Assembly: GCA_023475455.1 (NCBI GenBank)
Contig: JAMCVR010000219.1
Coordinates: 1-7,435, forward strand
Reading direction: 5' to 3'
Source of the DNA: Thermoplasmatota archaeon
Lineage (GTDB): Bacteria; Pseudomonadota; Gammaproteobacteria; Burkholderiales; Thiobacillaceae
DNA length: 7,435 nucleotides
The notes under the pieces were generated by a model that worked only from the letters and a program-made list of their open reading frames with translations, was not told the origin of the DNA and ran no database searches. Positions 1-6,755 of this stretch are shown here, piece by piece. Numbering within the stretch: the first letter of the stretch is position 1; each line of letters opens with the position of its first letter. The position numbers and the translations under genes are program-made.

Positions 1-957
<957 letters not shown>

Positions 958-1003
958 AATTCCACGGTTCCAATTAATCTGTCCTGATTCGGAGTTTTTA
1001 CCC

Positions 1004-1321
1004 ATGATTTCGCTTGCCCACGCACAAACCGCCGCACCGGCCAGCCCGGGTTTCGAGCAGTTCCTGCCGCTCATCATCATCTTCATCCTGTTCTGGTTCA
1101 TGCTCATCCGTCCCCAGATGAAGCGCGCCAAGGAACAGAAGAAAATGCTGGCCGAACTGGCCAAGGGCGACGAAGTCGTCACAGCCAGCGGCCAGGTCGG
1201 CAAGGTCGCCAAAATCAGCGATCAGTACGTGTCGCTGGAAATCGCCGACGGCGTGATCACCCACGTACAGAAGCAGTCGATCCAGACCCTGCTGCCGAAG
1301 GGCACCATTAAAGGTCTGTAA
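1004..1321 (+). CDS. yajC: YajC, Sec translocon accessory membrane protein
   Basis: A small single-pass inner-membrane protein that co-purifies with SecD and SecF and associates with SecYEG; its own contribution to export is modest (family knowledge). At 105 residues it is close to the usual 100-110. After a short N-terminus it has one strongly hydrophobic helix at about residues 17-37 (FLPLIIIFILFWFMLI), then the conserved RPQMKRAKEQKKM basic stretch and a small cytoplasmic domain with GDEVVTASGQVGKV, typical of the family. The frame is open upstream to 908, but the ATG at 1004 is chosen because GGAG lies at 991-994, nine bases upstream, and the protein then starts at the normal place. The longer version would overlap the tgt 3' end. 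It is probably co-transcribed with tgt and secDF. Confidence 0.96.
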   Translation: MISLAHAQTAAPASPGFEQFLPLIIIFILFWFMLIRPQMKRAKEQKKMLAELAKGDEVVTASGQVGKVAKISDQYVSLEIADGVITHVQKQSIQTLLPKGTIKGL

Positions 1322-1325
1322 TAGT

Positions 1326-1443
1326 TGGGGGTTAGGAGCTAGGGGCTAGGATTTAGGGTGATGAGTGGCCTTCGGCCACGCAGCCGTTTAGCCACCAGCT
1401 TCACCCTCACCCCTATTCCCTAGCCCCTAATTCCCAGCCCCTA
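1326..1443. repeat. Inverted arrays of a TAGGGGC-like heptamer between yajC and secD
   Basis: The left arm, 1326-1360, reads as five 7-bp units on the + strand: TGGGGGT, TAGGAGC, TAGGGGC, TAGGATT, TAGGGTG. The right arm, 1402-1443, reads as about six units of the same heptamer on the - strand, seen on + as CACCCTC, ACCCCTA, TTCCCTA, GCCCCTA, ATTCCCA, GCCCCTA. The arms can pair into an imperfect stem of about 35 bp around a 41-base loop. That loop contains a smaller perfect hairpin (1365-1379). The element fills nearly the whole intergenic gap and ends five bases before the secD ATG. It looks like a dispersed intergenic repeat family rather than a classical terminator, since no T-run follows it on the + strand. 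Its function is unknown. Confidence 0.8.
1365..1379 (+). other. Perfect 6-bp hairpin in the loop of the heptamer element
   Basis: GTGGCC-TTC-GGCCAC forms a perfect 6-bp GC-rich stem with a 3-base loop, at the centre of the larger inverted repeat. It is not followed by a T-run, so a role as an intrinsic terminator is not supported. It may nucleate folding of the long stem in the yajC-secD transcript or mark the core of the repeat. Confidence 0.55.
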
Positions 1444-1448
1444 AAAAA

Positions 1449-3152
1449 ATGAACCGCTTCCCGCTCTGGAAATATGTGCTCATCGGCATCACGCTGGTGG
1501 TCGCCTTCCTTTACACCCTGCCCAACTTCTTCGGCGAAGTGCCTGCGGTTCAGGTGTCGCCGGTGCGCACCACGGAGAAAGTCGATGCCGCACTGCTGGG
1601 GCGGGTGGAATCGCTGCTGAAGGCGTCTGGCGTAGCCACCAGCGGAATTGAGCTGGCGGGCAACAGCATCAAGGCACGCTTTGCCAGCACCGACCTGCAG
1701 ATCAAGGCCAAGGATGTGCTGCAGAACGGGCTGGGCGAGCGCTACACGGTGGCGCTGAATCTGGTATCGGCCTCGCCGGCGTGGCTGTCCTCCATCAGCG
1801 CACTGCCGATGTACCTCGGCCTGGACCTGCGCGGCGGCGTGCATTTCCTGCTCGAAGTCGACATGAAGGCGGCACTGGAAAAGGCAGCCATCCGCTACCA
1901 GAACGATTTCCGCACCGAACTGCGCGGCGCCAAGATTCGCTATGGCCGCATCAGCCGCGAAGGCAACGCGGTCACCGTGCATTTCGCCACCCGCGACCAG
2001 CGCGATGCCGCCATCGACAAATTGGGCACGGTGTTCACCGATCTCGCCTTCACCGCCGAGGACCAGGCCGAAGGCTTCACCCTCACCGCGCGCCTGAAGC
2101 CGGAAGCCGAGAAGCAGGTGCAGGAATTCGCCCTGCAGCAGAACATCACCACCCTGCGCAATCGCGTCAACGAACTCGGCGTCGCCGAGCCGGTGATCCA
2201 GCAGCAGGGCGCCAGCCGCGTCGTGGTGCAACTGCCCGGCGTGCAGGACACCGCCAAGGCCAAGGACATCCTCGGCCGCACCGCCACGCTGGAAATCCGC
2301 ATGGTGGACGAGTTGGCCGACCCCCTGGCGCTGGCGCAGGGCCAGGTGCCGTTCGGCGCGGAAATCGTGCCCAGCCGCGACGGCGGCCTGATCGCGGTGA
2401 AAAAGGACGTGGTGCTGACCGGCGACTCGATCACCGACGCCTCGCCGGGCTTCGACAACACCAGCGGCCAGGCCGCGGTGCACATCAGCCTGGACGGCAA
2501 GGGCGCACGCATCTTCAAGGACGTGACGCGCGAAAACGTCAACAAGCGCATGGCCATCCTGCTGATCGAGAAAGGCCGCGCCGAAGCGATCACCGCGCCG
2601 GTCATCCGCGAGGAAATCGGCGGCGGCCGGGTGCAGATCACCGGCATGGAAACCGCGCAGGAAGCCTCCGACGTCGCCCTGCTGCTGCGCGCCGGCGCGC
2701 TCGCCGCGCCGATGCAGATCGTCGAGGAGCGCACCGTCGGCCCCAGCATGGGCGCCGAGAATATCGAAAAGGGCATCCATTCGAACATCTGGGGCTTCCT
2801 CGCGGTGGTCGCCTTCATGGTCATCTACTACCGCGTGTTCGGGCTGTTCTCGTCGGTCGCGCTGGCGATCAACGGCTTCTTCCTGATCGCGCTGCTGTCG
2901 ATGCTGCAGGCCACGCTCACCCTGCCCGGCATGGCGGCGATCGCGCTCACCCTGGGCATGGCGATCGACGCCAACGTGCTGATCAACGAACGCATCCGCG
3001 AAGAACTGCGCAACGGCGCCACCCCGCAGGCCGCCATCCACGCCGGTTATGATCGCGCCTGGGGCACCATTCTCGACTCCAACCTCACCACGCTGATTGC
3101 GGGCATCGCGCTGTTCTGGCTGGGCTCCGGCCCGGTGCGCGGCTTTGCCTGA
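1449..3152 (+). CDS. secD: SecD, truncated by an internal tandem duplication
   Basis: SecD is the large subunit of the SecDF proton-driven pump that pulls proteins through SecYEG on the periplasmic side. The N-terminus MNRFPLWKYVL and the first helix (about residues 7-27) match the family start, so ATG 1449 is sound even though no Shine-Dalgarno sequence precedes it. The periplasmic P1 region carries LDLRGG at residues 125-130. EERTVGPSMGAENIEKG and the C-terminal helices follow from about residue 440, with the conserved AIDANVLINERI (Asp507, equivalent to E. coli Asp519 in the proton path). The frame ends with TGA at 3150-3152, directly after RGFA, because a 761-bp unit is repeated and shifts the frame. 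The 567-residue product lacks the last 37 residues, including the final membrane helix. Joining 1449-3149 to 3911-4024 gives an intact 604-residue SecD, close to the usual length of about 615. Confidence 0.93.
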   Translation: MNRFPLWKYVLIGITLVVAFLYTLPNFFGEVPAVQVSPVRTTEKVDAALLGRVESLLKASGVATSGIELAGNSIKARFASTDLQIKAKDVLQNGLGERYTVALNLVSASPAWLSSISALPMYLGLDLRGGVHFLLEVDMKAALEKAAIRYQNDFRTELRGAKIRYGRISREGNAVTVHFATRDQRDAAIDKLGTVFTDLAFTAEDQAEGFTLTARLKPEAEKQVQEFALQQNITTLRNRVNELGVAEPVIQQQGASRVVVQLPGVQDTAKAKDILGRTATLEIRMVDELADPLALAQGQVPFGAEIVPSRDGGLIAVKKDVVLTGDSITDASPGFDNTSGQAAVHISLDGKGARIFKDVTRENVNKRMAILLIEKGRAEAITAPVIREEIGGGRVQITGMETAQEASDVALLLRAGALAAPMQIVEERTVGPSMGAENIEKGIHSNIWGFLAVVAFMVIYYRVFGLFSSVALAINGFFLIALLSMLQATLTLPGMAAIALTLGMAIDANVLINERIREELRNGATPQAAIHAGYDRAWGTILDSNLTTLIAGIALFWLGSGPVRGFA

Positions 3153-3910
3153 TCGCGGTGAAAAAGGACGTGGTGCTGACCGGCGACTCGATCACCGACG
3201 CCTCGCCGGGCTTCGACAACACCAGCGGCCAGGCCGCGGTGCACATCAGCCTGGACGGCAAGGGCGCACGCATCTTCAAGGACGTGACGCGCGAAAACGT
3301 CAACAAGCGCATGGCCATCCTGCTGATCGAGAAAGGCCGCGCCGAAGCGATCACCGCGCCGGTCATCCGCGAGGAAATCGGCGGCGGCCGGGTGCAGATC
3401 ACCGGCATGGAAACCGCGCAGGAAGCCTCCGACGTCGCCCTGCTGCTGCGCGCCGGCGCGCTCGCCGCGCCGATGCAGATCGTCGAGGAGCGCACCGTCG
3501 GCCCCAGCATGGGCGCCGAGAATATCGAAAAGGGCATCCATTCGAACATCTGGGGCTTCCTCGCGGTGGTCGCCTTCATGGTCATCTACTACCGCGTGTT
3601 CGGGCTGTTCTCGTCGGTCGCGCTGGCGATCAACGGCTTCTTCCTGATCGCGCTGCTGTCGATGCTGCAGGCCACGCTCACCCTGCCCGGCATGGCGGCG
3701 ATCGCGCTCACCCTGGGCATGGCGATCGACGCCAACGTGCTGATCAACGAACGCATCCGCGAAGAACTGCGCAACGGCGCCACCCCGCAGGCCGCCATCC
3801 ACGCCGGTTATGATCGCGCCTGGGGCACCATTCTCGACTCCAACCTCACCACGCTGATTGCGGGCATCGCGCTGTTCTGGCTGGGCTCCGGCCCGGTGCG
3901 CGGCTTTGCC
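2386..3910 (+). repeat. 761-bp perfect tandem duplication inside secD
   Basis: The segment beginning at 2386 (GCC-TGATCGCGG) recurs at 3147 with a constant offset of 761 bp, and the match runs to 3910. Copy 1 is 2386-3146, copy 2 is 3147-3907, and a third GCC sits at 3908-3910. The two copies look identical, including silent positions. Flanking bases differ just outside: 2385 is G where 3146 is T, and the copies leave register after 3149/3910. The only shared homology at the junction is GCC. There is no insertion sequence, target-site duplication or long direct repeat at the ends. The unit covers part of the SecD P1 region and five of its six membrane helices, and being 3n+2 long it destroys the frame. 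Confidence 0.95.
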
Positions 3911-4024
3911 GTGGTGCTGTGCCTGGGCATCCTCACCTCCATGTTCAGCGCGGTAACCATATCGCGCGCCATGGTCAACCTCACCTACGGCCGCCAGCCG
4001 CGGCTCGCCAAAGTTTCCATTTAA
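3158..4024 (+). pseudogene. secD: Orphaned secD 3' fragment (second copy of the duplicated part)
   Basis: This open frame carries the second copy of the duplicated SecD segment plus the genuine SecD C-terminus missing from the upstream frame. That C-terminus is VVLCLGILTSMFSAVTISRA followed by the tail ending AKVSI, and it includes the last membrane helix. The first in-frame start is GTG at 3158, five bases after the TGA that ends the truncated SecD. Re-initiation by a terminating ribosome is therefore conceivable, but no Shine-Dalgarno sequence is evident. If made, the 288-residue product would hold the end of the P1 region and the five C-terminal helices but no first helix. I read it as part of a broken or mis-assembled secD, not as a separate gene. 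Its stop (4022-4024) lies 9 bases before secF. Confidence 0.85.
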
Positions 4025-4033
4025 GGCCACGCC

Positions 4034-4966
4034 ATGCTGGAATTTTTCCCGTTCAAGAAAACCATCCCCTTCATGAGCTGGGGGAAGGTGACGACCGCGA
4101 TTTCGCTGCTCACCTTCCTGTTCTCGGTGTGGGCGCTGTGGGACAAGGGCCTGAATCTGGGCGTCGACTTCACCGGCGGCACGGTGCTGGAAGTGCGCAC
4201 CAGCCAGCCAGCCGATCTGCACGCCATCCGATCTGCGCTGGAAAAGACCGGTCTGCCCGAAGTCTCGGTACAGAACTTCGGCACCAGCCGCGACGTGTTG
4301 ATCCGCCTGCCAGTCAGGGGCGGCGCCAATGCCGCGGAAACCAGCAACCGCGTGATGCTCGCTTTGAAGTCGGTAGACGCCACGGTCGAACTGAAGCGCG
4401 TCGATTTCGTCGGCCCGCAGGTCGGCAAGGAGCTTTACGACAACGGCGCGCTGGCCCTGCTGGTGGTCGCCTTCGGCATCATGGCCTACTTGGCGATCCG
4501 CTTCGAATGGCGTTTTGCGTTGGCGGGGATGCTCGCCAACCTGCACGACATCGTCATCATCCTCGGCGTGTTCGCCTTCTTCCAGTGGGAGTTCACCCTC
4601 ACCGTGCTGGCCGGCGTGCTGGCAGTCCTCGGCTACTCGGTCAACGAGTCGGTGGTGGTGTTCGACCGCATCCGCGAAAACATCCGCAAGATGCGCGGCG
4701 CGACCATCCCGCACATCATCGACGATGCCATCACCCGCACCATGAGCCGCACCATCATCACCCACGGCTCCACGCAGATCATGGTGCTGTCGATGCTGTT
4801 CTTCGGCGGCGAGGCGCTGCACAACTTCGCCCTCGCGCTCACCATCGGCATCATGTTCGGCATCTACTCGTCGGTGCTGGTCGCCAGCCCGCTGCTGCTG
4901 ATGTTCGGCGTCAAGCGCGAGCACTTCATCAAGCCGGCGGAGAAAAAAGAGGAAGCCGTCGTTTAA
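4034..4966 (+). CDS. secF: SecF, SecDF protein-export membrane protein
   Basis: SecF is the smaller six-helix partner of SecD in the inner membrane; together they use the proton-motive force to complete export through SecYEG. The 310 residues compare with about 323 in E. coli. After the first helix comes the P1 motif GVDFTGGT (residues 43-50), then VGPQVGKEL before the second helix. The conserved block LGYSVNESVVVFDRIRENIR holds Asp211, equivalent to E. coli Asp213, one of the residues tied to proton transport. The C-terminal helices run through FFGGEALHNFALALTIGIM and SSVLVASPLLL. ITHGSTQIMV, in place of the enterobacterial TSGTTLMV, resembles the betaproteobacterial form. AAGG at 4023-4026 overlaps the secD stop and can serve as the ribosome site, suggesting translational coupling to secD. 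SecF is intact, unlike its partner. Confidence 0.97.
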   Translation: MLEFFPFKKTIPFMSWGKVTTAISLLTFLFSVWALWDKGLNLGVDFTGGTVLEVRTSQPADLHAIRSALEKTGLPEVSVQNFGTSRDVLIRLPVRGGANAAETSNRVMLALKSVDATVELKRVDFVGPQVGKELYDNGALALLVVAFGIMAYLAIRFEWRFALAGMLANLHDIVIILGVFAFFQWEFTLTVLAGVLAVLGYSVNESVVVFDRIRENIRKMRGATIPHIIDDAITRTMSRTIITHGSTQIMVLSMLFFGGEALHNFALALTIGIMFGIYSSVLVASPLLLMFGVKREHFIKPAEKKEEAVV

Positions 4967-4975
4967 CGGCGGCTT
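4953..4975 (+). terminator. Hairpin spanning the secF stop codon (weak terminator candidate)
   Basis: AAGCCGTCG (4953-4961) pairs with CGGCGGCTT (4967-4975) over nine positions with one G-T wobble. The loop is TTTAA and contains the TAA stop of secF. An A-run precedes it (4942-4949), but the sequence after it (GTCATTG) is not T-rich. Intrinsic termination of the + transcript is therefore doubtful; it may instead protect the 3' end of the sec message. Confidence 0.35.
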
Positions 4976-5062
4976 GTCATTGCGAGCGTCAGCGAAGCAA
5001 TCCAGAATGCCCGCCGAGCCGACGCCGCTGGATCGCCACGGCTCTTCGAGCCTCGCGATGAC
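4976..5062. repeat. GTCATTGCGAG-type palindromic intergenic repeat
   Basis: The left arm (4976-5005) begins GTCATTGCGAGCG and ends AATCCAG. The right arm (5028-5062) begins CTGGATCGCC and ends CTCGCGATGAC. The arms are imperfect reverse complements (GTCAT-GCGAG outside, ATCCAG inside) around a spacer of about 22 bases. This belongs to a dispersed repeat type often seen between bacterial genes, with GTCATTGCGAG at one end and its complement at the other. It lies between secF and dedA and ends 26 bases before the dedA start. A half element with the right arm only recurs at 5862-5896, because the downstream duplication begins inside the spacer. Confidence 0.75.
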
Positions 5063-5088
5063 GGCCTGAAACCACGCGCTTAACGCCC

Positions 5089-5685
5089 ATGCTCCACGAC
5101 TTCATCGCCTGGATCCTCGCCACCGTCAACGACTGGGGCTATCCCGGCATCTTCATCCTGATGGCGCTGGAATCCACCGTGCTGCCGGTGCCGAGCGAAC
5201 TGGTGCTGATCCCGGCGGGCTACCTCGCGCACCAGGGACAGATGAACTTCGGGCTGATCGTGCTGGCATCGACCGTTGGCAGCCTGGTCGGCGCCTCGTT
5301 CAACTATTACGTGGCGATGTGGGTGGGGCGGCCCTTCCTCGAACGCTGGGGACGCTTTTTTTTCGTGCGGCCAGAACTGCTGCACAAGACCGATGCCTTC
5401 TTCTTCCGTCACGGCGCGGTCTCGACCTTCACCGGCCGCCTCATCCCCGGCATCCGCCACCTGATCTCCATCCCCGCCGGGCTGACGCGCATGAACCTCG
5501 GCGCCTTCGCGTTCTACACCAGCCTCGGCGCGGGACTGTGGTCGCTCGTCCTCACCCTGTTCGGCTACTTCCTCGGCGGCAACGAAGCGCTCATCCAGGA
5601 ATATCAGCACCACATCACCGTCGGCGTCATCGCGTTTGTTGCGCTGATTATTGGTGGGTATGTGTGGTGGCAAAAGCGGCGCTGA
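5089..5685 (+). CDS. DedA/VTT-domain membrane protein, copy 1
   Basis: A 198-residue polytopic inner-membrane protein of the DedA (SNARE-associated/VTT) family. Family members have been linked to recycling of undecaprenyl phosphate, lipid scrambling, membrane potential and envelope-stress or drug tolerance; the exact substrate here cannot be read from sequence. An amphipathic first segment (residues 1-13) leads into a helix and the re-entrant motif ALESTVLPVPSE (Glu28, Glu37). The second family motif, FTGRLIPGIRHLISIPAG (residues 114-131), contains Arg117 and Arg123, with the same spacing as the essential arginines of E. coli YqjA. Two further hydrophobic segments follow (about 139-163 and 173-193), with a basic WWQKRR end. 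MLHDFIAWIL is a normal family N-terminus, so ATG 5089 is kept although no Shine-Dalgarno sequence is visible. It lies 122 bp after secF, across a hairpin and a repeat, so it may not belong to the sec operon. Confidence 0.93.
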   Translation: MLHDFIAWILATVNDWGYPGIFILMALESTVLPVPSELVLIPAGYLAHQGQMNFGLIVLASTVGSLVGASFNYYVAMWVGRPFLERWGRFFFVRPELLHKTDAFFFRHGAVSTFTGRLIPGIRHLISIPAGLTRMNLGAFAFYTSLGAGLWSLVLTLFGYFLGGNEALIQEYQHHITVGVIAFVALIIGGYVWWQKRR

Positions 5686-5846
5686 GGCAGTGCGAAAAAA
5701 GGCTGGATTCGACCCGAAGCGGCCTTCAGGTCAAGTCAGCAAGCGGACGTTCGGCGAAACGGTGGAACACTTCGTGCGTCTACTTGGGGCGCGCCTGCGC
5801 AAGAAACTTAAGGACCCCAAAGCCTTTGTGATTCTCTTAAACTTTC
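5686..5846. other. Spacer after dedA copy 1, no convincing gene
   Basis: These 161 bases lie between the dedA stop and the end of the first 834-bp unit. They contain two related short blocks, AAGCGGCCTTC at 5717-5727 and AAGCGGACGTTC at 5741-5752, which look like degenerate copies of a dispersed noncoding repeat. One frame stays open across the segment from GTG 5690, but in this copy it reads on into the half palindromic repeat to a stop at 5915-5917, a chance extension. I see no terminator or promoter. Confidence 0.4.
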
Positions 5847-5861
5847 GCCGAGCCGACGCCG

Positions 5862-5896
5862 CTGGATCGCCACGGCTCTTCGAGCCTCGCGATGAC
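5862..5896. repeat. Half of the palindromic repeat (right arm only)
   Basis: The right arm of the GTCATTGCGAG-type element, from CTGGATCGCC to CGCGATGAC, occurs here without its left arm, exactly 834 bases after the complete element. The left flank is instead the dedA downstream sequence ending TTAAACTTTC. The lone arm shows that the breakpoint of the duplication, or of the assembly join, falls in the spacer of the palindrome. Confidence 0.85.
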
Positions 5897-5922
5897 GGCC
5901 TGAAACCACGCGCTTAACGCCC

Positions 5923-6519
5923 ATGCTCCACGACTTCATCGCCTGGATCCTCGCCACCGTCAACGACTGGGGCTATCCCGGCATCTTCATCCTGATGGCG
6001 CTGGAATCCACCGTGCTGCCGGTGCCGAGCGAACTGGTGCTGATCCCGGCGGGCTACCTCGCGCACCAGGGACAGATGAACTTCGGGCTGATCGTGCTGG
6101 CATCGACCGTTGGCAGCCTGGTCGGCGCCTCGTTCAACTATTACGTGGCGATGTGGGTGGGGCGGCCCTTCCTCGAACGCTGGGGACGCTTTTTTTTCGT
6201 GCGGCCAGAACTGCTGCACAAGACCGATGCCTTCTTCTTCCGTCACGGCGCGGTCTCGACCTTCACCGGCCGCCTCATCCCCGGCATCCGCCACCTGATC
6301 TCCATCCCCGCCGGGCTGACGCGCATGAACCTCGGCGCCTTCGCGTTCTACACCAGCCTCGGCGCGGGACTGTGGTCGCTCGTCCTCACCCTGTTCGGCT
6401 ACTTCCTCGGCGGCAACGAAGCGCTCATCCAGGAATATCAGCACCACATCACCGTCGGCGTCATCGCGTTTGTTGCGCTGATTATTGGTGGGTATGTGTG
6501 GTGGCAAAAGCGGCGCTGA
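5923..6519 (+). CDS. DedA/VTT-domain membrane protein, copy 2
   Basis: An exact second copy of the 198-residue DedA protein at 5089-5685; the glutamate and arginine motifs and the membrane segments described there apply unchanged. No synonymous difference separates the copies, so the duplication is either extremely recent or not real. The 26 bases just before the ATG are the same as for copy 1, but beyond the right arm of the palindrome the upstream context differs: copy 1 follows secF and the whole palindrome, copy 2 follows the dedA downstream spacer. If genuine, the pair would double the dosage of one protein rather than provide two functions. Confidence 0.9.
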   Translation: MLHDFIAWILATVNDWGYPGIFILMALESTVLPVPSELVLIPAGYLAHQGQMNFGLIVLASTVGSLVGASFNYYVAMWVGRPFLERWGRFFFVRPELLHKTDAFFFRHGAVSTFTGRLIPGIRHLISIPAGLTRMNLGAFAFYTSLGAGLWSLVLTLFGYFLGGNEALIQEYQHHITVGVIAFVALIIGGYVWWQKRR

Positions 6520-6523
6520 GGCA

Positions 6524-6691
6524 GTGCGAAAAAAGGCTGGATTCGACCCGAAGCGGCCTTCAGGTCAAGTCAGCAAGCGGACGTTCGGCGAAACGGTGGA
6601 ACACTTCGTGCGTCTACTTGGGGCGCGCCTGCGCAAGAAACTTAAGGACCCCAAAGCCTTTGTGATTCTCTTAAACTTTCTGTTGTTGTAG
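6524..6691 (+). CDS. Possible small basic protein, unrecognised (weak)
   Basis: A 55-codon frame from GTG 6524 to TAG 6689-6691, starting four bases after the dedA stop. The first part (RKKAGFDPKRPSGQVSK) reads through the two AAGCGG blocks and is probably not protein-coding. The second part (TFGETVEHFVRLLGARLRKK, ending in LLNFLLL) has the look of an amphipathic basic helix with a hydrophobic end. There is no usable ribosome site: GAGG at 6518-6521 is only two bases from the GTG. I do not recognise a family. It crosses the end of the second 834-bp unit at 6680, so only this copy has the short LLL end. A chance open frame or gene remnant is at least as likely. Confidence 0.2.
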   Translation: MRKKAGFDPKRPSGQVSKRTFGETVEHFVRLLGARLRKKLKDPKAFVILLNFLLL

Positions 6692-6744
6692 AGATGAGTA
6701 CCCCGTTCAGTTCAGCCAGACTGTGGACCTAAACCACGCCGAAA

Positions 6745-6750
6745 CATAAT
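6745..6750 (+). promoter_or_regulatory. Possible -10 box upstream of the KAP NTPase gene
   Basis: CATAAT at 6745-6750 is one base from the TATAAT consensus and lies in the locally AT-richer stretch before the NTPase gene, 16 bases upstream of its GTG. The hexamer 17 bases further upstream (TGTGGA, 6722-6727) is a poor -35 match. A start site shortly after it would leave a very short leader holding the GAGG ribosome site. The call rests on one hexamer. Confidence 0.25.
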
Positions 6751-6755
6751 CTTTT

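Larger units (their letters stand above)
5013..6680 (+). repeat. 834-bp perfect tandem duplication carrying dedA
   Basis: The sequence from 5013 to 5846 repeats at 5847-6680 with a constant offset of 834 bp, with no difference that I can find, including the T8 run in the gene and the noncoding tail. The junction homology is one base (C at 5012, 5846 and 6680). The unit begins in the spacer between the two arms of the palindromic repeat, so the second copy is preceded by only its right arm. It ends after TTAAACTTTC. No mobile element is present at either end. Each unit carries one complete dedA gene plus about 160 bp of downstream sequence. Confidence 0.95.

Noticed and set aside
1324..1444. 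The yajC-secD hairpin as a Rho-independent terminator
   Set aside because: There is no T-run on the + strand after the stem (it is followed by an A-run and the secD ATG), and termination here would cut secDF off from the conserved operon.
1781..3052. Overlapping plus-strand frame of 423 codons inside secD
   Set aside because: An Arg/Pro/His-rich translation out of frame with a well-conserved SecD; a shadow of high GC content.
2386..3910. Transposon or integron origin for the secD duplication
   Set aside because: The repeated DNA is ordinary secD coding sequence with no terminal inverted repeats, target-site duplication, transposase or attachment-like site at the ends.
3047..4924. Very long minus-strand open frame (625 codons) and a similar one at 1413-3041
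   Set aside because: They lie antisense to secD and secF, have a His/Gln/Asp/Arg-rich composition with no recognisable domain, and are mirror effects of GC-rich third codon positions in the real genes.
5356..5363. T8 run in dedA as a programmed frameshift or slippage site
   Set aside because: It is simply consecutive Phe codons in a membrane helix region. The run length is identical in both copies, the frame continues with conserved DedA motifs, and no downstream stimulatory structure was evident.
5651..5917. 88-codon frame from TTG 5651 crossing the dedA duplication junction
   Set aside because: It begins inside dedA, and its C-terminal part (RADAAGSPRLFEPRDDG) is a translation of the half palindromic repeat joined at the junction; no ribosome site or family resemblance.
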